This document shows, piece after piece, positions 44,654 to 53,491 of a stretch of 64,000 nucleotides of DNA. The notes under the pieces were generated by a model that saw only the letters and a list, made by a program, of their open reading frames with translations, ran no database searches and was not told where the DNA came from. Every line of letters starts with the position of its first letter. Position 1 is the first letter of the stretch. The position numbers and the translations under genes are program-made. This DNA comes from Bog-473 sp963711065 (GTDB taxonomy: Bacteria > Actinomycetota > Acidimicrobiia > Acidimicrobiales > RAAP-2): NCBI GenBank assembly GCA_963711065.1, contig CAVQCO010000002.1, positions 496,001-560,000 on the forward strand, read 5' to 3'.

Positions 44654-46330
44654 TCAGGGAGGCGCAGGCACGACGCGCCCCGCCTCCAGCGCGACCGTCG
44701 TGTCACAGCGCGCCGCCTCGGCGGCCCGATGGGTGATGACGAGCACGCTGCGCGCGCCCGCCGCGGCGAGCACACCCTCCATGAGCGCGTCGGCCAGCCC
44801 GTGGTCGAGGCCGCTCGTCGGCTCGTCGAGGATCACCACGGGGCCTGGCGCGAGCAGGGCCCGGGCGACGGCCAGGCGCCGCCGCTCGCCGCCCGACAGC
44901 GCCACGCCGTCCTCGCCGACGGGCGTGTCGAGCCCCTCGGGCAGCCCGGCCACCCAGGCGTCGAGCCGGGCCGCCCGCAGCGCCGCGGCAACGTCCTCGT
45001 CGGCGGCGTCGGGCCGGCCCAGCGTCAGGTTCGACCGCACGGTGCCCGCGAACATCTGCGCCCGCTGGTCCGCCAGGGCGCAGGCGGCGCGGGCGTCGCG
45101 CTCGCGGAGCAGCGTCACGTCGGTCCCGCCCAGCGAGAGGCGGCCGCCCTCGAGCGGCCAGAAGCGCAACAGCGCCGCCACCAGGCTCGACTTGCCGGCG
45201 CCGCTCGAGCCGGTCACGGCCACCCGGCCGCCCGGCGGCAGGACGAGGCTCACGCCGTCGAGGGCCCGGGGCAGGTCCGGTGCGTAGCGAAGGGCCGCGT
45301 CCTCGAAGGCCACCTCCGGCACGCCGGGGGCCGGCGGCGCGGGTGCCGCGGGGTCGCGCACCGGCACGGAGACGTCCTCGAGCGCAAAGAGGCGATCGGC
45401 CGAGGCCCGCACGGTCAGCGAGCGGGCCACCGCCACCGGGACCCCGGGGACGGTCTCGAACGTCGCGAGCACGGCGAGCGGCAGCACGGCCACCATGACC
45501 TGCCCCAGCTGATGGGCGTGGACCGCGGCCACCCCGAGCGCAAGCACACCCGTGACCGCCGCCGCGAGGCAGAGCGCACCGACGAGGGTCCCCGCCGTGG
45601 CCAGGCGCGCGTGGTGGCGCTCGAGCGCGTCGGAGCGCGCGCCCAGCGCCTCGACCGCGCCCAGCGCCGTCTCGTCGGCGCCGAAGGCGAGCAGCTCGGG
45701 TGCGCCCGCCAGGGCGTCGACGACCTGCGCCGACAGCGTGCCGGCGAGCGCCGCCATCTCGTCGTCCCCGCTGCGCCGCCAGGTGAGCAGCGCCGGCACG
45801 ACCAGCGCGACGGCGAGCGGGATCCCGAGCGCCAGCGCGGCCCAGGGCAGGATGAGGCCGACGGCCACGGTGCCGATGGCGCAGGCGCCGACGGCGATCG
45901 CGATCGGCAGCAGGGTGCGCAGGTACAGGTCCTGCAGGGCGTCGACGTCGTCGACGGCGCGGGCCAGGAGGTCGCCGCTGCGCCAGCCGGCCAGCGCGGC
46001 CGGCACGCGCGGGGTGAGGCAGTCGTAGAGCCACACCCGCCACCGGGTCAGCGCGCGCAACGCGGCGTCATGGCCGACGAGGCGCTCCTCGTAGCGCAGC
46101 GGCCCGCGCAGGAAGGCGAGCACCTCGACGACGGCCAGGATGCCCACGATCGCATCGAGCCCCGGCCGCAGCGCCGCCCGGCCCACGACGTACCCCGAAC
46201 CGGCGAGCAGGCCGATCGTCGCGGCGGCCGACGCCAGGCCGAGGAGCCCCGCGACGGCGAACCGGCCGTAGGGCGTGCCGGGTGTGGCGAGGACACGGCG
46301 CAGGGAGCGACGGCCGCGGTCGCCGCTCAC
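44654..46330 (-). CDS. cydC: Heterodimeric thiol-export ABC subunit CydC
   Basis: 558 residues: six transmembrane segments, then an ATPase domain with GSSGAGKSS, LSGGERRRLAVARALL and VVILDEPTSGLD. CydDC exports cysteine/glutathione-type thiols and is needed for cytochrome bd assembly. GTG 46330 overlaps the cydD stop (GTGA). Together with the CydD partner and gene order, the assignment is good. No cydA or cydB in the window. Confidence 0.88.
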   Translation of the reverse strand: MSGDRGRRSLRRVLATPGTPYGRFAVAGLLGLASAAATIGLLAGSGYVVGRAALRPGLDAIVGILAVVEVLAFLRGPLRYEERLVGHDAALRALTRWRVWLYDCLTPRVPAALAGWRSGDLLARAVDDVDALQDLYLRTLLPIAIAVGACAIGTVAVGLILPWAALALGIPLAVALVVPALLTWRRSGDDEMAALAGTLSAQVVDALAGAPELLAFGADETALGAVEALGARSDALERHHARLATAGTLVGALCLAAAVTGVLALGVAAVHAHQLGQVMVAVLPLAVLATFETVPGVPVAVARSLTVRASADRLFALEDVSVPVRDPAAPAPPAPGVPEVAFEDAALRYAPDLPRALDGVSLVLPPGGRVAVTGSSGAGKSSLVAALLRFWPLEGGRLSLGGTDVTLLRERDARAACALADQRAQMFAGTVRSNLTLGRPDAADEDVAAALRAARLDAWVAGLPEGLDTPVGEDGVALSGGERRRLAVARALLAPGPVVILDEPTSGLDHGLADALMEGVLAAAGARSVLVITHRAAEAARCDTTVALEAGRVVPAPP

Positions 46331-48036
46331 GGCGCCACCGCCAGGGGGAGCGCGGCCACCGGCAGGGTGACCACGGCGTCGAAGCGGGGGAGCAGGACGG
46401 CGTCGTGCGCCGCCACCACGACCGTGCGCCCCTCGAGCCAGGGTGCGATCGCCGGCGCGAGGCGGGCCACGGTGGGCGGGTCGAGCGAGGCGGTCGGCTC
46501 GTCGAGCAGCAGGATGGGCGCGGGGCACAGCAGGGCGCGGGCCAGGGCGACCCGTTGGCGCTCGCCCGCGCTCAGGGTGAGGCCGTCGTGCCCGAGCGCG
46601 GTCTGCAGTCCAAAGGGCAGGTTGGCCAGCAGCTCGGACAGGCCGACGGCCGCCAGCACTCGTTCCAGGTCGCCCTCCGCGGCGTCGGGCGCCCCCAGCC
46701 GGAGGTTCTCCGCCATGGTCGTGTTGAACAGGTGGGGTCGTTGCGGGAGCCAGGAGAAACAGCGGCGCCACGCCGTGGGCGACAGGGCCGATGACGGGTG
46801 GCCGTCGAGCGCGAGCGTGCCCGCGACTGGCTCGACGAAGCGCAGCAGGGCGGCCAGCACCGTCGACTTGCCCGAGCCGGAGGGACCGGTCAGGGCCACC
46901 CGCGTACCCCCCTCGGCGTGGAGGGAGAAGGACGCCAGCGCCGGGCGCTCACGGTGCTCGTATTGGACCCGGAGGGCGTCCACGTCGAGCCGGATTCGGC
47001 CTGGGGGTGGTGCGGCCGGTGGCGAGGCCGCGGGCGCCGCCGCCGGGGGTGCGGGCGTGGCCAGCACCTCGAGCACGCGGGTGGCGGCGGCCTGGCCCTC
47101 GGTGCTGGCGTGGAACTCGGCGCCGGCACGGCGCAGCGGGATGAAGATCTCCGGCGCCACCAGCAGCACCGCCATGGCCGTCTCCAGGCTGAGCTCCCCC
47201 CAGAGGAGGCGCAGGCCGAGGACCATGGCCACGAACCCGACCCCGAAGCCGGCGATCATGTCCATGGAGAGGGCGGAGAGGAAGGCGACGCGCAGCGTGC
47301 GCATGGTGGCGATGCGCACCCCTTCGGTGGCCGCCGCCACCTCCCGGCGCCCCTGCTCCTCGCGGCGGAAGGCGCGCAGTGTCGGCAGTCCCTCGACGAG
47401 TTGGAGGAAGCGGCTGGCGAGGGAGCCGAGGCGCCGCCACTGGCGCTCGGACCGTCGCGTGGCCTCGCGCCCGAAGTAGATCATGGTGAGCGGCACCGCG
47501 ATCACGAGCGCGATCACGACGAGGAACGACAGCCAGTCCTGGGTGGCCATCCAGGCCAGGAGCAGCACCGGCACCACGGCGGCCGACGCAGCCTGGGGCA
47601 GGTAGCGCGCGAAGTAGGTGTGGAGCGAGCGCAACCCCCGCGTGGCGGTCAGGGAGAGCTCGCCCGCCCGCTCGCCGGCCAGCCAGCCCGGCCCGAGCGT
47701 CAGCGCGTGCCGCAACAACGCGCGCCGCAGCCCCGAGACGACGCGGTCGGCGGCGCCGTGCGCCGAGAGGTCGCCCGCCCCGTGCAGCACGGCTCGCGCC
47801 ACGATGGCCAGCCCGACCACGACGATGGCCGGCGCCACGCTGGCCAGTGACGCGTGCCCCAGCAGCGAACGGTCGACGGCGTGAGCGAGCGCGACGGCCT
47901 GCACGACGACGATGACGGCGCTCACCGCGCCCACCGCGAGGGCGACCCCGGCGACCCGGCGCAGGCCGGGCACCCGGGCAGCGAGCTCGGGGTCGACCAG
48001 GCGGGGTCGGCCGGGGCGAGGGGGTGGTGCGCTCAC
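46327..48036 (-). CDS. cydD: Heterodimeric thiol-export ABC subunit CydD
   Basis: 569 residues. The N-terminal membrane domain ends near residue 330; RYLPQAASAAVVPVLLL and F-L-Q-L-V-E-G-L-P-T-L are typical CydD segments. The ATPase has GPSGSGKST, LSAGERQRVALARALL and ILLLDEPTASLD. GTG 48036 overlaps the thiolase stop (GTGA), so thiolase, cydD and cydC form one coupled unit. Confidence 0.88.
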   Translation of the reverse strand: MSAPPPRPGRPRLVDPELAARVPGLRRVAGVALAVGAVSAVIVVVQAVALAHAVDRSLLGHASLASVAPAIVVVGLAIVARAVLHGAGDLSAHGAADRVVSGLRRALLRHALTLGPGWLAGERAGELSLTATRGLRSLHTYFARYLPQAASAAVVPVLLLAWMATQDWLSFLVVIALVIAVPLTMIYFGREATRRSERQWRRLGSLASRFLQLVEGLPTLRAFRREEQGRREVAAATEGVRIATMRTLRVAFLSALSMDMIAGFGVGFVAMVLGLRLLWGELSLETAMAVLLVAPEIFIPLRRAGAEFHASTEGQAAATRVLEVLATPAPPAAAPAASPPAAPPPGRIRLDVDALRVQYEHRERPALASFSLHAEGGTRVALTGPSGSGKSTVLAALLRFVEPVAGTLALDGHPSSALSPTAWRRCFSWLPQRPHLFNTTMAENLRLGAPDAAEGDLERVLAAVGLSELLANLPFGLQTALGHDGLTLSAGERQRVALARALLCPAPILLLDEPTASLDPPTVARLAPAIAPWLEGRTVVVAAHDAVLLPRFDAVVTLPVAALPLAVAP

Positions 48037-49508
48037 AGGCTGAATGTCGTGTCCTTCACCTCGACCGCCCGCCCGATGAGGCCCTCGGCCACGGCGAGGC
48101 GGGCGGTCCGTGCATCTTCGCAGGTGGCGGCCGTGCGCACCCCATCGGGCAGGTCCGCCACGATGGCCGTGCGCACCGGATCGAGCCCGCCGGCGCCCCC
48201 GTAGGTGACCGTGAAGGACGCCACCGTGGCCGGCGTGGCCGCCGTCGGTCCGGCCTCGGCGACCGGGAGCACCGCCGTGGCCGCCGTCGCCTCGGCAGCC
48301 AGGTCGCAGAGGAGGGGCCGGCCGCCCTGGCGGCGGGGCGGGGTCGCCGACCACACGGCCAGTCCGGGCTTGGAGAGCATGCCCGACACGGTCGTGACCA
48401 GGCCGAGCTGGTCGGCCTCGGCGCGCAGGCGCCGGCCGAGCGCGACGAGGGACTGGAGGACGAAGTGGTTGAACGGGCCGCCGGCGAAGGTCATACCGCC
48501 GGTGAGCGTGGGCGTGCCGTCCGCACCGAGGCCGAGGGCGCGCTGTTGGACCCGCACCGCGGCGGGGAAGCAGGAGTAGACCTCGGCGAGCCCGATGTCG
48601 CGCAACGGCCGACCGAGGTGGCGCTCCGCGGCGCGGCCGAGGACCCCCATCGCGGGCCAGGCGGACAGCTCTCGCCGGGCGGTCAGGGTCGCCGCCCCCG
48701 AGCAGTGCAGGGCGACGTGCGGGAACAGCCACCGATCCGGCGGGACGCCGGCCGCCCGCGCCTGCGCAGCCGAGCAGATCACGAGTGCGGACGACTGGTC
48801 CACCGTCCACTGGCTGGCGTGCCAGCGGTTGTAGGGGTACGCCAGCGGGCGGTTGCCAGGCCCGGGTGTGGCGATCGCGTCGGCGTCCCGGGCCTCCCCG
48901 AAGGCGGCGTCGGGGTTGTGCCCGGCCACGACGTTGAAGCGCGCCCACAGGCGTGCGACCTCGTCGCGCTGCTCGTCGGGTGACAGATGGGCGGCCGCCG
49001 CCAGCGCGTTCTCAATCAGTGCGTACTGCTGCACCGGCGGCAGGACGATGCCGGCCGCCCGCTCAATGGGCGCCACGATTTCGGGCGGTCGGGTGACCAC
49101 CTCGTCGGGCGGTGCGCTCTCTTCGTCGATCTCCGCGCCGCCGGCGCGGGTCCAGGCGCGGGCTTCACCTCCCACCAGCACCACGGTGCGGTGGTCGCCC
49201 GCGGCCACCGCCGAGAGGGCACGGTTGATCACCTCCTGCTGTGACACCCCGACCTCACAGCGCAGCGTGCGTGCCCGCGGCGACCCGATGCGCCGGGCGA
49301 CGGTGCGGGCCGGGTCGGTGAGCGACCACGTGCCCTGGGGCACGGCGATGCAGTCGACCGCAGCGAGCAGACCGGGTGCGCCCGCATCGGCCGCCGCGGC
49401 ACGCACCGCGGCGGTCATGAGGTCCACGGCGGGCGCACTCTCGCTCGTGGCGCCGAGTCCGACCAGGACGGGCGTCTGCGGGTCGAGGGAGCGGGCGGGT
49501 CCGGCCAC
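48033..49508 (-). CDS. Thiolase-like acetyl-CoA acetyltransferase (SCP-x type)
   Basis: 491 residues. Thiolase fold: P-V-L-V-G-L-G near the start, TVVLVGGEARAW, then A-E-V-Y-S-C-F-P-A-A-V-R and G-G-P-F-N-H-F-V-L-Q. The classical nucleophilic-cysteine context of degradative thiolases was not seen, in keeping with the divergent SCP-x group of actinobacteria linked to sterol or branched acyl-CoA breakdown. Start GTG 49508 (V-A-G-P-A-R-S), 8 nt after a TAGCAT box. Confidence 0.83.
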   Translation of the reverse strand: MAGPARSLDPQTPVLVGLGATSESAPAVDLMTAAVRAAAADAGAPGLLAAVDCIAVPQGTWSLTDPARTVARRIGSPRARTLRCEVGVSQQEVINRALSAVAAGDHRTVVLVGGEARAWTRAGGAEIDEESAPPDEVVTRPPEIVAPIERAAGIVLPPVQQYALIENALAAAAHLSPDEQRDEVARLWARFNVVAGHNPDAAFGEARDADAIATPGPGNRPLAYPYNRWHASQWTVDQSSALVICSAAQARAAGVPPDRWLFPHVALHCSGAATLTARRELSAWPAMGVLGRAAERHLGRPLRDIGLAEVYSCFPAAVRVQQRALGLGADGTPTLTGGMTFAGGPFNHFVLQSLVALGRRLRAEADQLGLVTTVSGMLSKPGLAVWSATPPRRQGGRPLLCDLAAEATAATAVLPVAEAGPTAATPATVASFTVTYGGAGGLDPVRTAIVADLPDGVRTAATCEDARTARLAVAEGLIGRAVEVKDTTFSL

Positions 49509-49532
49509 GACGCTCGATGCTACGGTCCGGCC
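49509..49532. promoter_or_regulatory. Back-to-back overlapping -10 boxes of two divergent leaderless genes
   Basis: On the minus strand TAGCAT (49522-49517) is 8 nt before GTG 49508. On the plus strand TACGGT (49521-49526) is 6 nt before ATG 49533. The hexamers share two bases, and the start codons are only 24 bp apart, so polymerase can serve only one side at a time. Confidence 0.55.
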
Positions 49533-50384
49533 ATGGCGAGCGGCGATGTGGGCAGGTGGGAGGCGGCGCTCGAGGGCTTCGCCGAGGAGACCTTCGAGTC
49601 CGGCGGCAAGGTGCGGGAGGTCTACCGCATGGGCGAGGGCCCGGCGGTGATCGTCATCAGCGAGATGCCGGGCATCACGCCGCAGGTGGCCGAGTTCGGC
49701 CGCCGCGTGGTCGCGGCGGGGTGTACGGCGGTGCTGCCCAGCCTGTTCGGCCAGCCGGGGCGCCCGGCCTCGGTCGGGTACGCCCTGCGGTCGATGGGGC
49801 CCGCCTGCATTTCGCGCGAGTTCTCCGCCTTCGCGCTGCGGCGGACCAGTCCCGTCACGGTGTGGCTGCGGGCGTTGGCGGCGGCCGAGCACGAGCGCTG
49901 CGGCGGCCCGGGGGTGGGCGTGGTCGGCATGTGCTTCACGGGCGGGTTCGCGCTGGCCATGATGGTCGACGACGTCGTCCTCGCTCCGGTGCTGAGCCAG
50001 CCGTCGCTGCCCTTCCCGCTCTCCAAGAAGTACAAGGCCGACGTCGGGATCTCCGACGCCGATCTCGCCCGCGTCAAGGAGCGCACCGCTGCGGGCACCT
50101 GCCTGCTGGGGCTGCGCTTCACCAACGACCCCTTCTGCTTCGAGCAGCGCTTCGAGACGCTGCGGCGCGAGCTCGGCGATGCGTTCATCGCGGTCGAAAT
50201 CGACTCCGCGCCCGGCAACCCCTACGGGCACCCGAAGAGCGCGCACTCCGTGCTGACCGAGCACCTGGTGGACACGCAGGGCACGCCCACGCGCGCCGCG
50301 CTCGACCAGACGCTCACGTTCTTCCGGGAGAAGCTCGGGGTGGGGGAGGGTCCGGGGCCGCGCCCGGAGGGCATGGCGCCGTAG
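49533..50384 (+). CDS. Dienelactone hydrolase family protein
   Basis: 283 residues, alpha/beta hydrolase. The nucleophile elbow V-G-V-V-G-M-C-F-T-G-G carries cysteine, as in dienelactone hydrolases. V-I-V-I-S-E-M-P-G-I near residue 40 is the expected N-terminal strand with its glutamate. ATG start 6 nt after a TACGGT box. Probably hydrolyses a lactone or ester in aromatic or lipid catabolism; the substrate is unknown. Confidence 0.88.
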   Translation: MASGDVGRWEAALEGFAEETFESGGKVREVYRMGEGPAVIVISEMPGITPQVAEFGRRVVAAGCTAVLPSLFGQPGRPASVGYALRSMGPACISREFSAFALRRTSPVTVWLRALAAAEHERCGGPGVGVVGMCFTGGFALAMMVDDVVLAPVLSQPSLPFPLSKKYKADVGISDADLARVKERTAAGTCLLGLRFTNDPFCFEQRFETLRRELGDAFIAVEIDSAPGNPYGHPKSAHSVLTEHLVDTQGTPTRAALDQTLTFFREKLGVGEGPGPRPEGMAP

Positions 50385-50386
50385 CC

Positions 50387-51772
50387 TCAGCAGTCTGCGC
50401 CGAGGATCTCCTCGCAGACGCGCTCGCCCGAGCGCACTGCACCGTCCATCGCTCCGTACGACGTCGTCGCGGTCTCGGTGCCGGCCCAGTGCAGCCGGCC
50501 GACGGGCTCGCGCAGCCGGCGCCCGTACTGCGTCAGGACACCGGTGGGGAAGTGGCCCATGGAGCAGCCCCGCGTCCACTGCTCCTCGGCCCAGTTCTGC
50601 TCGAGCACCTCGACGGGCGACGCCGCCTTGCGCCCGAGGCGAGTCGTCAGCATCCGGACGAACACGGCGCGGCGTTCCGCCTCGGGCAGCGCGGAGAGGG
50701 CCCGCGCCCGCGGCCCGGCGCAGTAGCCGGCGACCACCCCCTGGGCGTGGCCCGGCTGGCAGGTGTCGAGCGTCACCTCGATGGCGTCGTCGGTGGCCAC
50801 CGTGGCCCCCGACACGCCGTCGCCGCGCCAGAACGGCTCGTCGTAGACGGCGACCAACTTGACCTCCGTCCCGGCGGGCACCTGGTGGATGAGCAGGGCG
50901 TGGTCTGCGGGCAGGACGGGGTCGAAGCGGATGCCCGCCGCCAGCGCCCGGGGGAGGGCCAGGACGACGCGCCGTGCGGTCACCGACGCGCCCGAGCCGA
51001 GCACCTGCACCCGGTCGTCGTGCTGGCGCACGGCCGTCACGGGAGACCCCAGCACGACGGCGTCGCCCAGCTCGGCCGCCATGGCGTCGGGCACCTGCCC
51101 CACGCCGCCCTCGAACTGGGCGTCCTGGTAGCCCCCCGCGATGTTCATCAGCGACTCCACTCCGCCGGCCGAGCGGGCGAGGAAGAGCCAGTTGAGCAGC
51201 GAGACCTCGGAGAGCTCCGCGGCGAAGCAGGCCCGCACGGTCGCCTCCACCAGGTCCCGGGCCAACTTCGTCGGGACATGGGTCGCGGAGAGCCAGGCCC
51301 GCACCGAGAGTGAGTCCCACTCGACCGCCTTCGGCGCGTCCCACGGCGCCTCGACCGGGACCTTCCTGGCCATGGCGTTCATGCGCGCGATGGCCTGGGC
51401 TGCGCTGAGGAGGGCCACCGGGCTGATGCGCGGGATGTCGCCCCGGTAGCGGCGGACCTTCCCGCCGGTGGCCAGGACGTTGTCGCCGGCGACGAACGTC
51501 GGGAAGGTGGCGACGCCCATCTCCTTGGCCAGCGCGTGCATGCGCTCGTGGCCCGGCCCGACGAAGCATGCGCCCATGTCGACCGGGACGCCGCAGCGGG
51601 CGGTCTTGGTCCACACGCGGCCCCCGACCCGGTCACGCGCCTCCAGGACGACGACCGACCGGCCCGCCTGGGACAGACGCCGAGCCGCCGTGAGCCCGGC
51701 CAGGCCGGCGCCCACGATGCAGACGTCGGCCTCCCTCGATGGACGCGTCCGGGCGTCGGTGGTCGTGCTCAT
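50387..51772 (-). CDS. Flavin monoamine oxidase-like FAD enzyme
   Basis: 461 residues. Dinucleotide-binding VCIVGAGLAGLTAARRL at residue 18, then LEARDRVGGRVWT. The C-terminal FAD closure is L-H-W-A-G-T-E-T-A-T-T-S-Y-G-A-M-D-G-A-V. Oxidises an amine or related compound. GGGAGG precedes ATG 51772. Divergent from a TetR gene with a palindromic site between them, so probably under its control. Confidence 0.9.
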   Translation of the reverse strand: MSTTTDARTRPSREADVCIVGAGLAGLTAARRLSQAGRSVVVLEARDRVGGRVWTKTARCGVPVDMGACFVGPGHERMHALAKEMGVATFPTFVAGDNVLATGGKVRRYRGDIPRISPVALLSAAQAIARMNAMARKVPVEAPWDAPKAVEWDSLSVRAWLSATHVPTKLARDLVEATVRACFAAELSEVSLLNWLFLARSAGGVESLMNIAGGYQDAQFEGGVGQVPDAMAAELGDAVVLGSPVTAVRQHDDRVQVLGSGASVTARRVVLALPRALAAGIRFDPVLPADHALLIHQVPAGTEVKLVAVYDEPFWRGDGVSGATVATDDAIEVTLDTCQPGHAQGVVAGYCAGPRARALSALPEAERRAVFVRMLTTRLGRKAASPVEVLEQNWAEEQWTRGCSMGHFPTGVLTQYGRRLREPVGRLHWAGTETATTSYGAMDGAVRSGERVCEEILGADC

Positions 51773-51800
51773 GACACCTCCCTGGTCCGCGGTGATGCTA

Positions 51801-51821
51801 ACATGCGTGCAGCCCGCATGT
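51801..51821. promoter_or_regulatory. Palindromic operator candidate between amine oxidase and TetR genes
   Basis: ACATGCG (51801-51807), 7-nt spacer, CGCATGT (51815-51821). Its placement in the 75-bp divergent gap is typical of TetR autoregulation. Confidence 0.55.
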
Positions 51822-51847
51822 AAATCAGGATGGAGGTTGCGGTGGCC

Positions 51848-52447
51848 ATGACGACGCGCAGGGCGCGGGAGACCCAGGCCGTCCGTTCGGCCCGCACCCG
51901 GGCGGCCCTCCTGGAGGCGGCCCGGCAGCTCTTCGCCGAGAGGGGGTTCGCCGCCACGGGACGCGAGGAGATCGCCGAGCGCGCCGGCGTCACCCGCGGC
52001 GCGCTGTACCACCACTTCGCATCCAAGACCGAGGTGGCCGCCGCCGTGGTCGAAGAGCTCGAGGCCGAACTGGTCGAGCGGGTGGTCGCCGCGGCGCGGA
52101 AGGGCGCCGGCGTGCGCGACCAGCTCCGGCGCGGCTGCCGGGCCTACATGGAGGCCTGCGCCGACCCCACCATGGCCCGGATCCTGGCCGACGCGCCGGC
52201 CGTGCTCGGGATGGAGGCCTGCCGGGCCCTCGATTCGGTCGCGTGCGCCCCGCTGCTCGCCGAGGCCTTCGCCCGGGCCGAGGCGGAGGGCATCGCGGTG
52301 CCGGGGGACCCCGAGGTGGCCGCCGCGCTGCTCCTCGGTTTCCTCAACGAGGCGGCCGGACTCATCGCCGCCGCACCGGCTGATCTCAAATTGCGCCGCC
52401 GGGTCGGTGGCACGGTCGACGAGTTCCTCACCAGGCTCTTCGGCTGA
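51848..52447 (+). CDS. TetR-family transcriptional regulator
   Basis: About 199 residues from ATG 51848 (M-T-T-R-R-A-R-E); ATG 51830 is also possible. Helix-turn-helix: LLEAARQLFAERGFAATG then IAERAGVTRGALYHHFASKTEV, residues about 20-60. The C-terminal domain belongs to the common small-molecule type. Divergent from the amine oxidase gene. Confidence 0.9.
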   Translation: MTTRRARETQAVRSARTRAALLEAARQLFAERGFAATGREEIAERAGVTRGALYHHFASKTEVAAAVVEELEAELVERVVAAARKGAGVRDQLRRGCRAYMEACADPTMARILADAPAVLGMEACRALDSVACAPLLAEAFARAEAEGIAVPGDPEVAAALLLGFLNEAAGLIAAAPADLKLRRRVGGTVDEFLTRLFG

Positions 52448-52524
52448 GGCCGCAACGTCAACACGGCGACGCTGGTCTCGTCGGGGCGGCCGGGCCCGCT
52501 CACCGAGGGCCGGCCTGCTGCGCC

Positions 52525-53340
52525 TCAGGCGGTCGTCGTCGTGCCGGGATGGGCCTGTCGCGCAGAGCCCGATCCCGCCGCGCCGGCGCCTGACGTCGTC
52601 GCTCCCCGCAGCACCTGGCGGATGTCCTGCACGTCCGTCCGCCCCTTCTGGAGGGCCGAGTCGGTCGTCTGGTCCGACGACTTGGCCTGCGAGAGCAGGT
52701 CGTTGTTCGCGTTCCACTGTGCCGGCGTGAAGGCGAGCACCGTGGCCGCCAGTCCGTTGGTGGCGCCGGTGGCGGTCGCGATCTGCGCATTGAGGTCGTT
52801 GATGAGCGGCTCGAGGGATTCCTGGTTGCGGGGATTCACGTGTTGCTGGGCCCTGGCAGAAACCGCGGTCAGGTCGGGGATCGCGGTGCTCGTGGCGCGG
52901 TCGGCGTCGCCGGCGATGCGCGCCGCGGGAAGCACGAGGACATGGACGCGGTAGCCCGTGAAGATAACGGAGAAGTCCTGCGCCGCCTGCTTCACGGTGG
53001 TGTCGCCCTGGATCTTCTGGTCCAACTGCTGCAGCGGCGCGATGTCGGTGCCCAGGTAGACCACGAGTGTCGCCCGGCCCGAGCCGAGCCCCTTGGCGGC
53101 GTTGACCTTGGCGATCGCCGCGTTGAGGTCGTCGACCCGGTCGGTGATGTCGGTGTGGGCCTTGGCCCTGATCCCGTCCAGCGTGGCCGGGACGGCGCTC
53201 GAGCCGCTGTTGCCGGCGGTGGCCGCTCCGGTGCCCGAGGCCGAGGCGGCGCCGGCCGCACCGGCGGCTCCGCCCAGGACGGCGGCCGACGCCGCGACAG
53301 CAACCCCGAGACGGATGATGTGACTGCGCGCACTCGACAT
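52525..53340 (-). CDS. Secreted helical protein of unknown function
   Basis: 271 residues. A clear signal peptide (V-A-V-A-A-S-A-A-V-L-G-G-A-A-G-A-A-G-A-A-S-A) leads to a mostly helical A/D/Q/T-rich domain (I-T-D-R-V-D-D-L-N-A-A-I-A-K-V near residue 70) and a G/A/S tail. No cysteines. GAGAGGAGC precedes ATG 53340. It is divergent from the two-component system, which may regulate it. Confidence 0.7.
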   Translation of the reverse strand: MSSARSHIIRLGVAVAASAAVLGGAAGAAGAASASGTGAATAGNSGSSAVPATLDGIRAKAHTDITDRVDDLNAAIAKVNAAKGLGSGRATLVVYLGTDIAPLQQLDQKIQGDTTVKQAAQDFSVIFTGYRVHVLVLPAARIAGDADRATSTAIPDLTAVSARAQQHVNPRNQESLEPLINDLNAQIATATGATNGLAATVLAFTPAQWNANNDLLSQAKSSDQTTDSALQKGRTDVQDIRQVLRGATTSGAGAAGSGSARQAHPGTTTTA

Positions 53341-53413
53341 CGTGCTCCTCTCGTTCGGGCCCTCTCCCCGCAGGGCGCCTGAGGTCATGCTGCGCGCGGC
53401 CCGTGAACCAGGT

Positions 53414-53446
53414 GTTCGGCAAACGTGAGGGTTCTGTAAGGGAAGC
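53414..53446. promoter_or_regulatory. Three 11-bp units in divergent promoter region
   Basis: GTTCGGCAAAC, GTGAGGGTTCT and GTAAGGGAAGC lie end to end. The 11-bp phase fits an OmpR-family response-regulator site next to that regulator's own gene. Unit similarity is loose. Confidence 0.3.
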
Positions 53447-53491
53447 CGGCAATCCGGTAATTCGGGGTGCGGGAGGTGCGAGGCTAGGTGG

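Noticed and set aside
44543..47479. 978-codon open frame antisense to cydC/cydD
   Set aside because: Arg/Gly/Gln-rich shadow of two recognisable ABC transporter genes.
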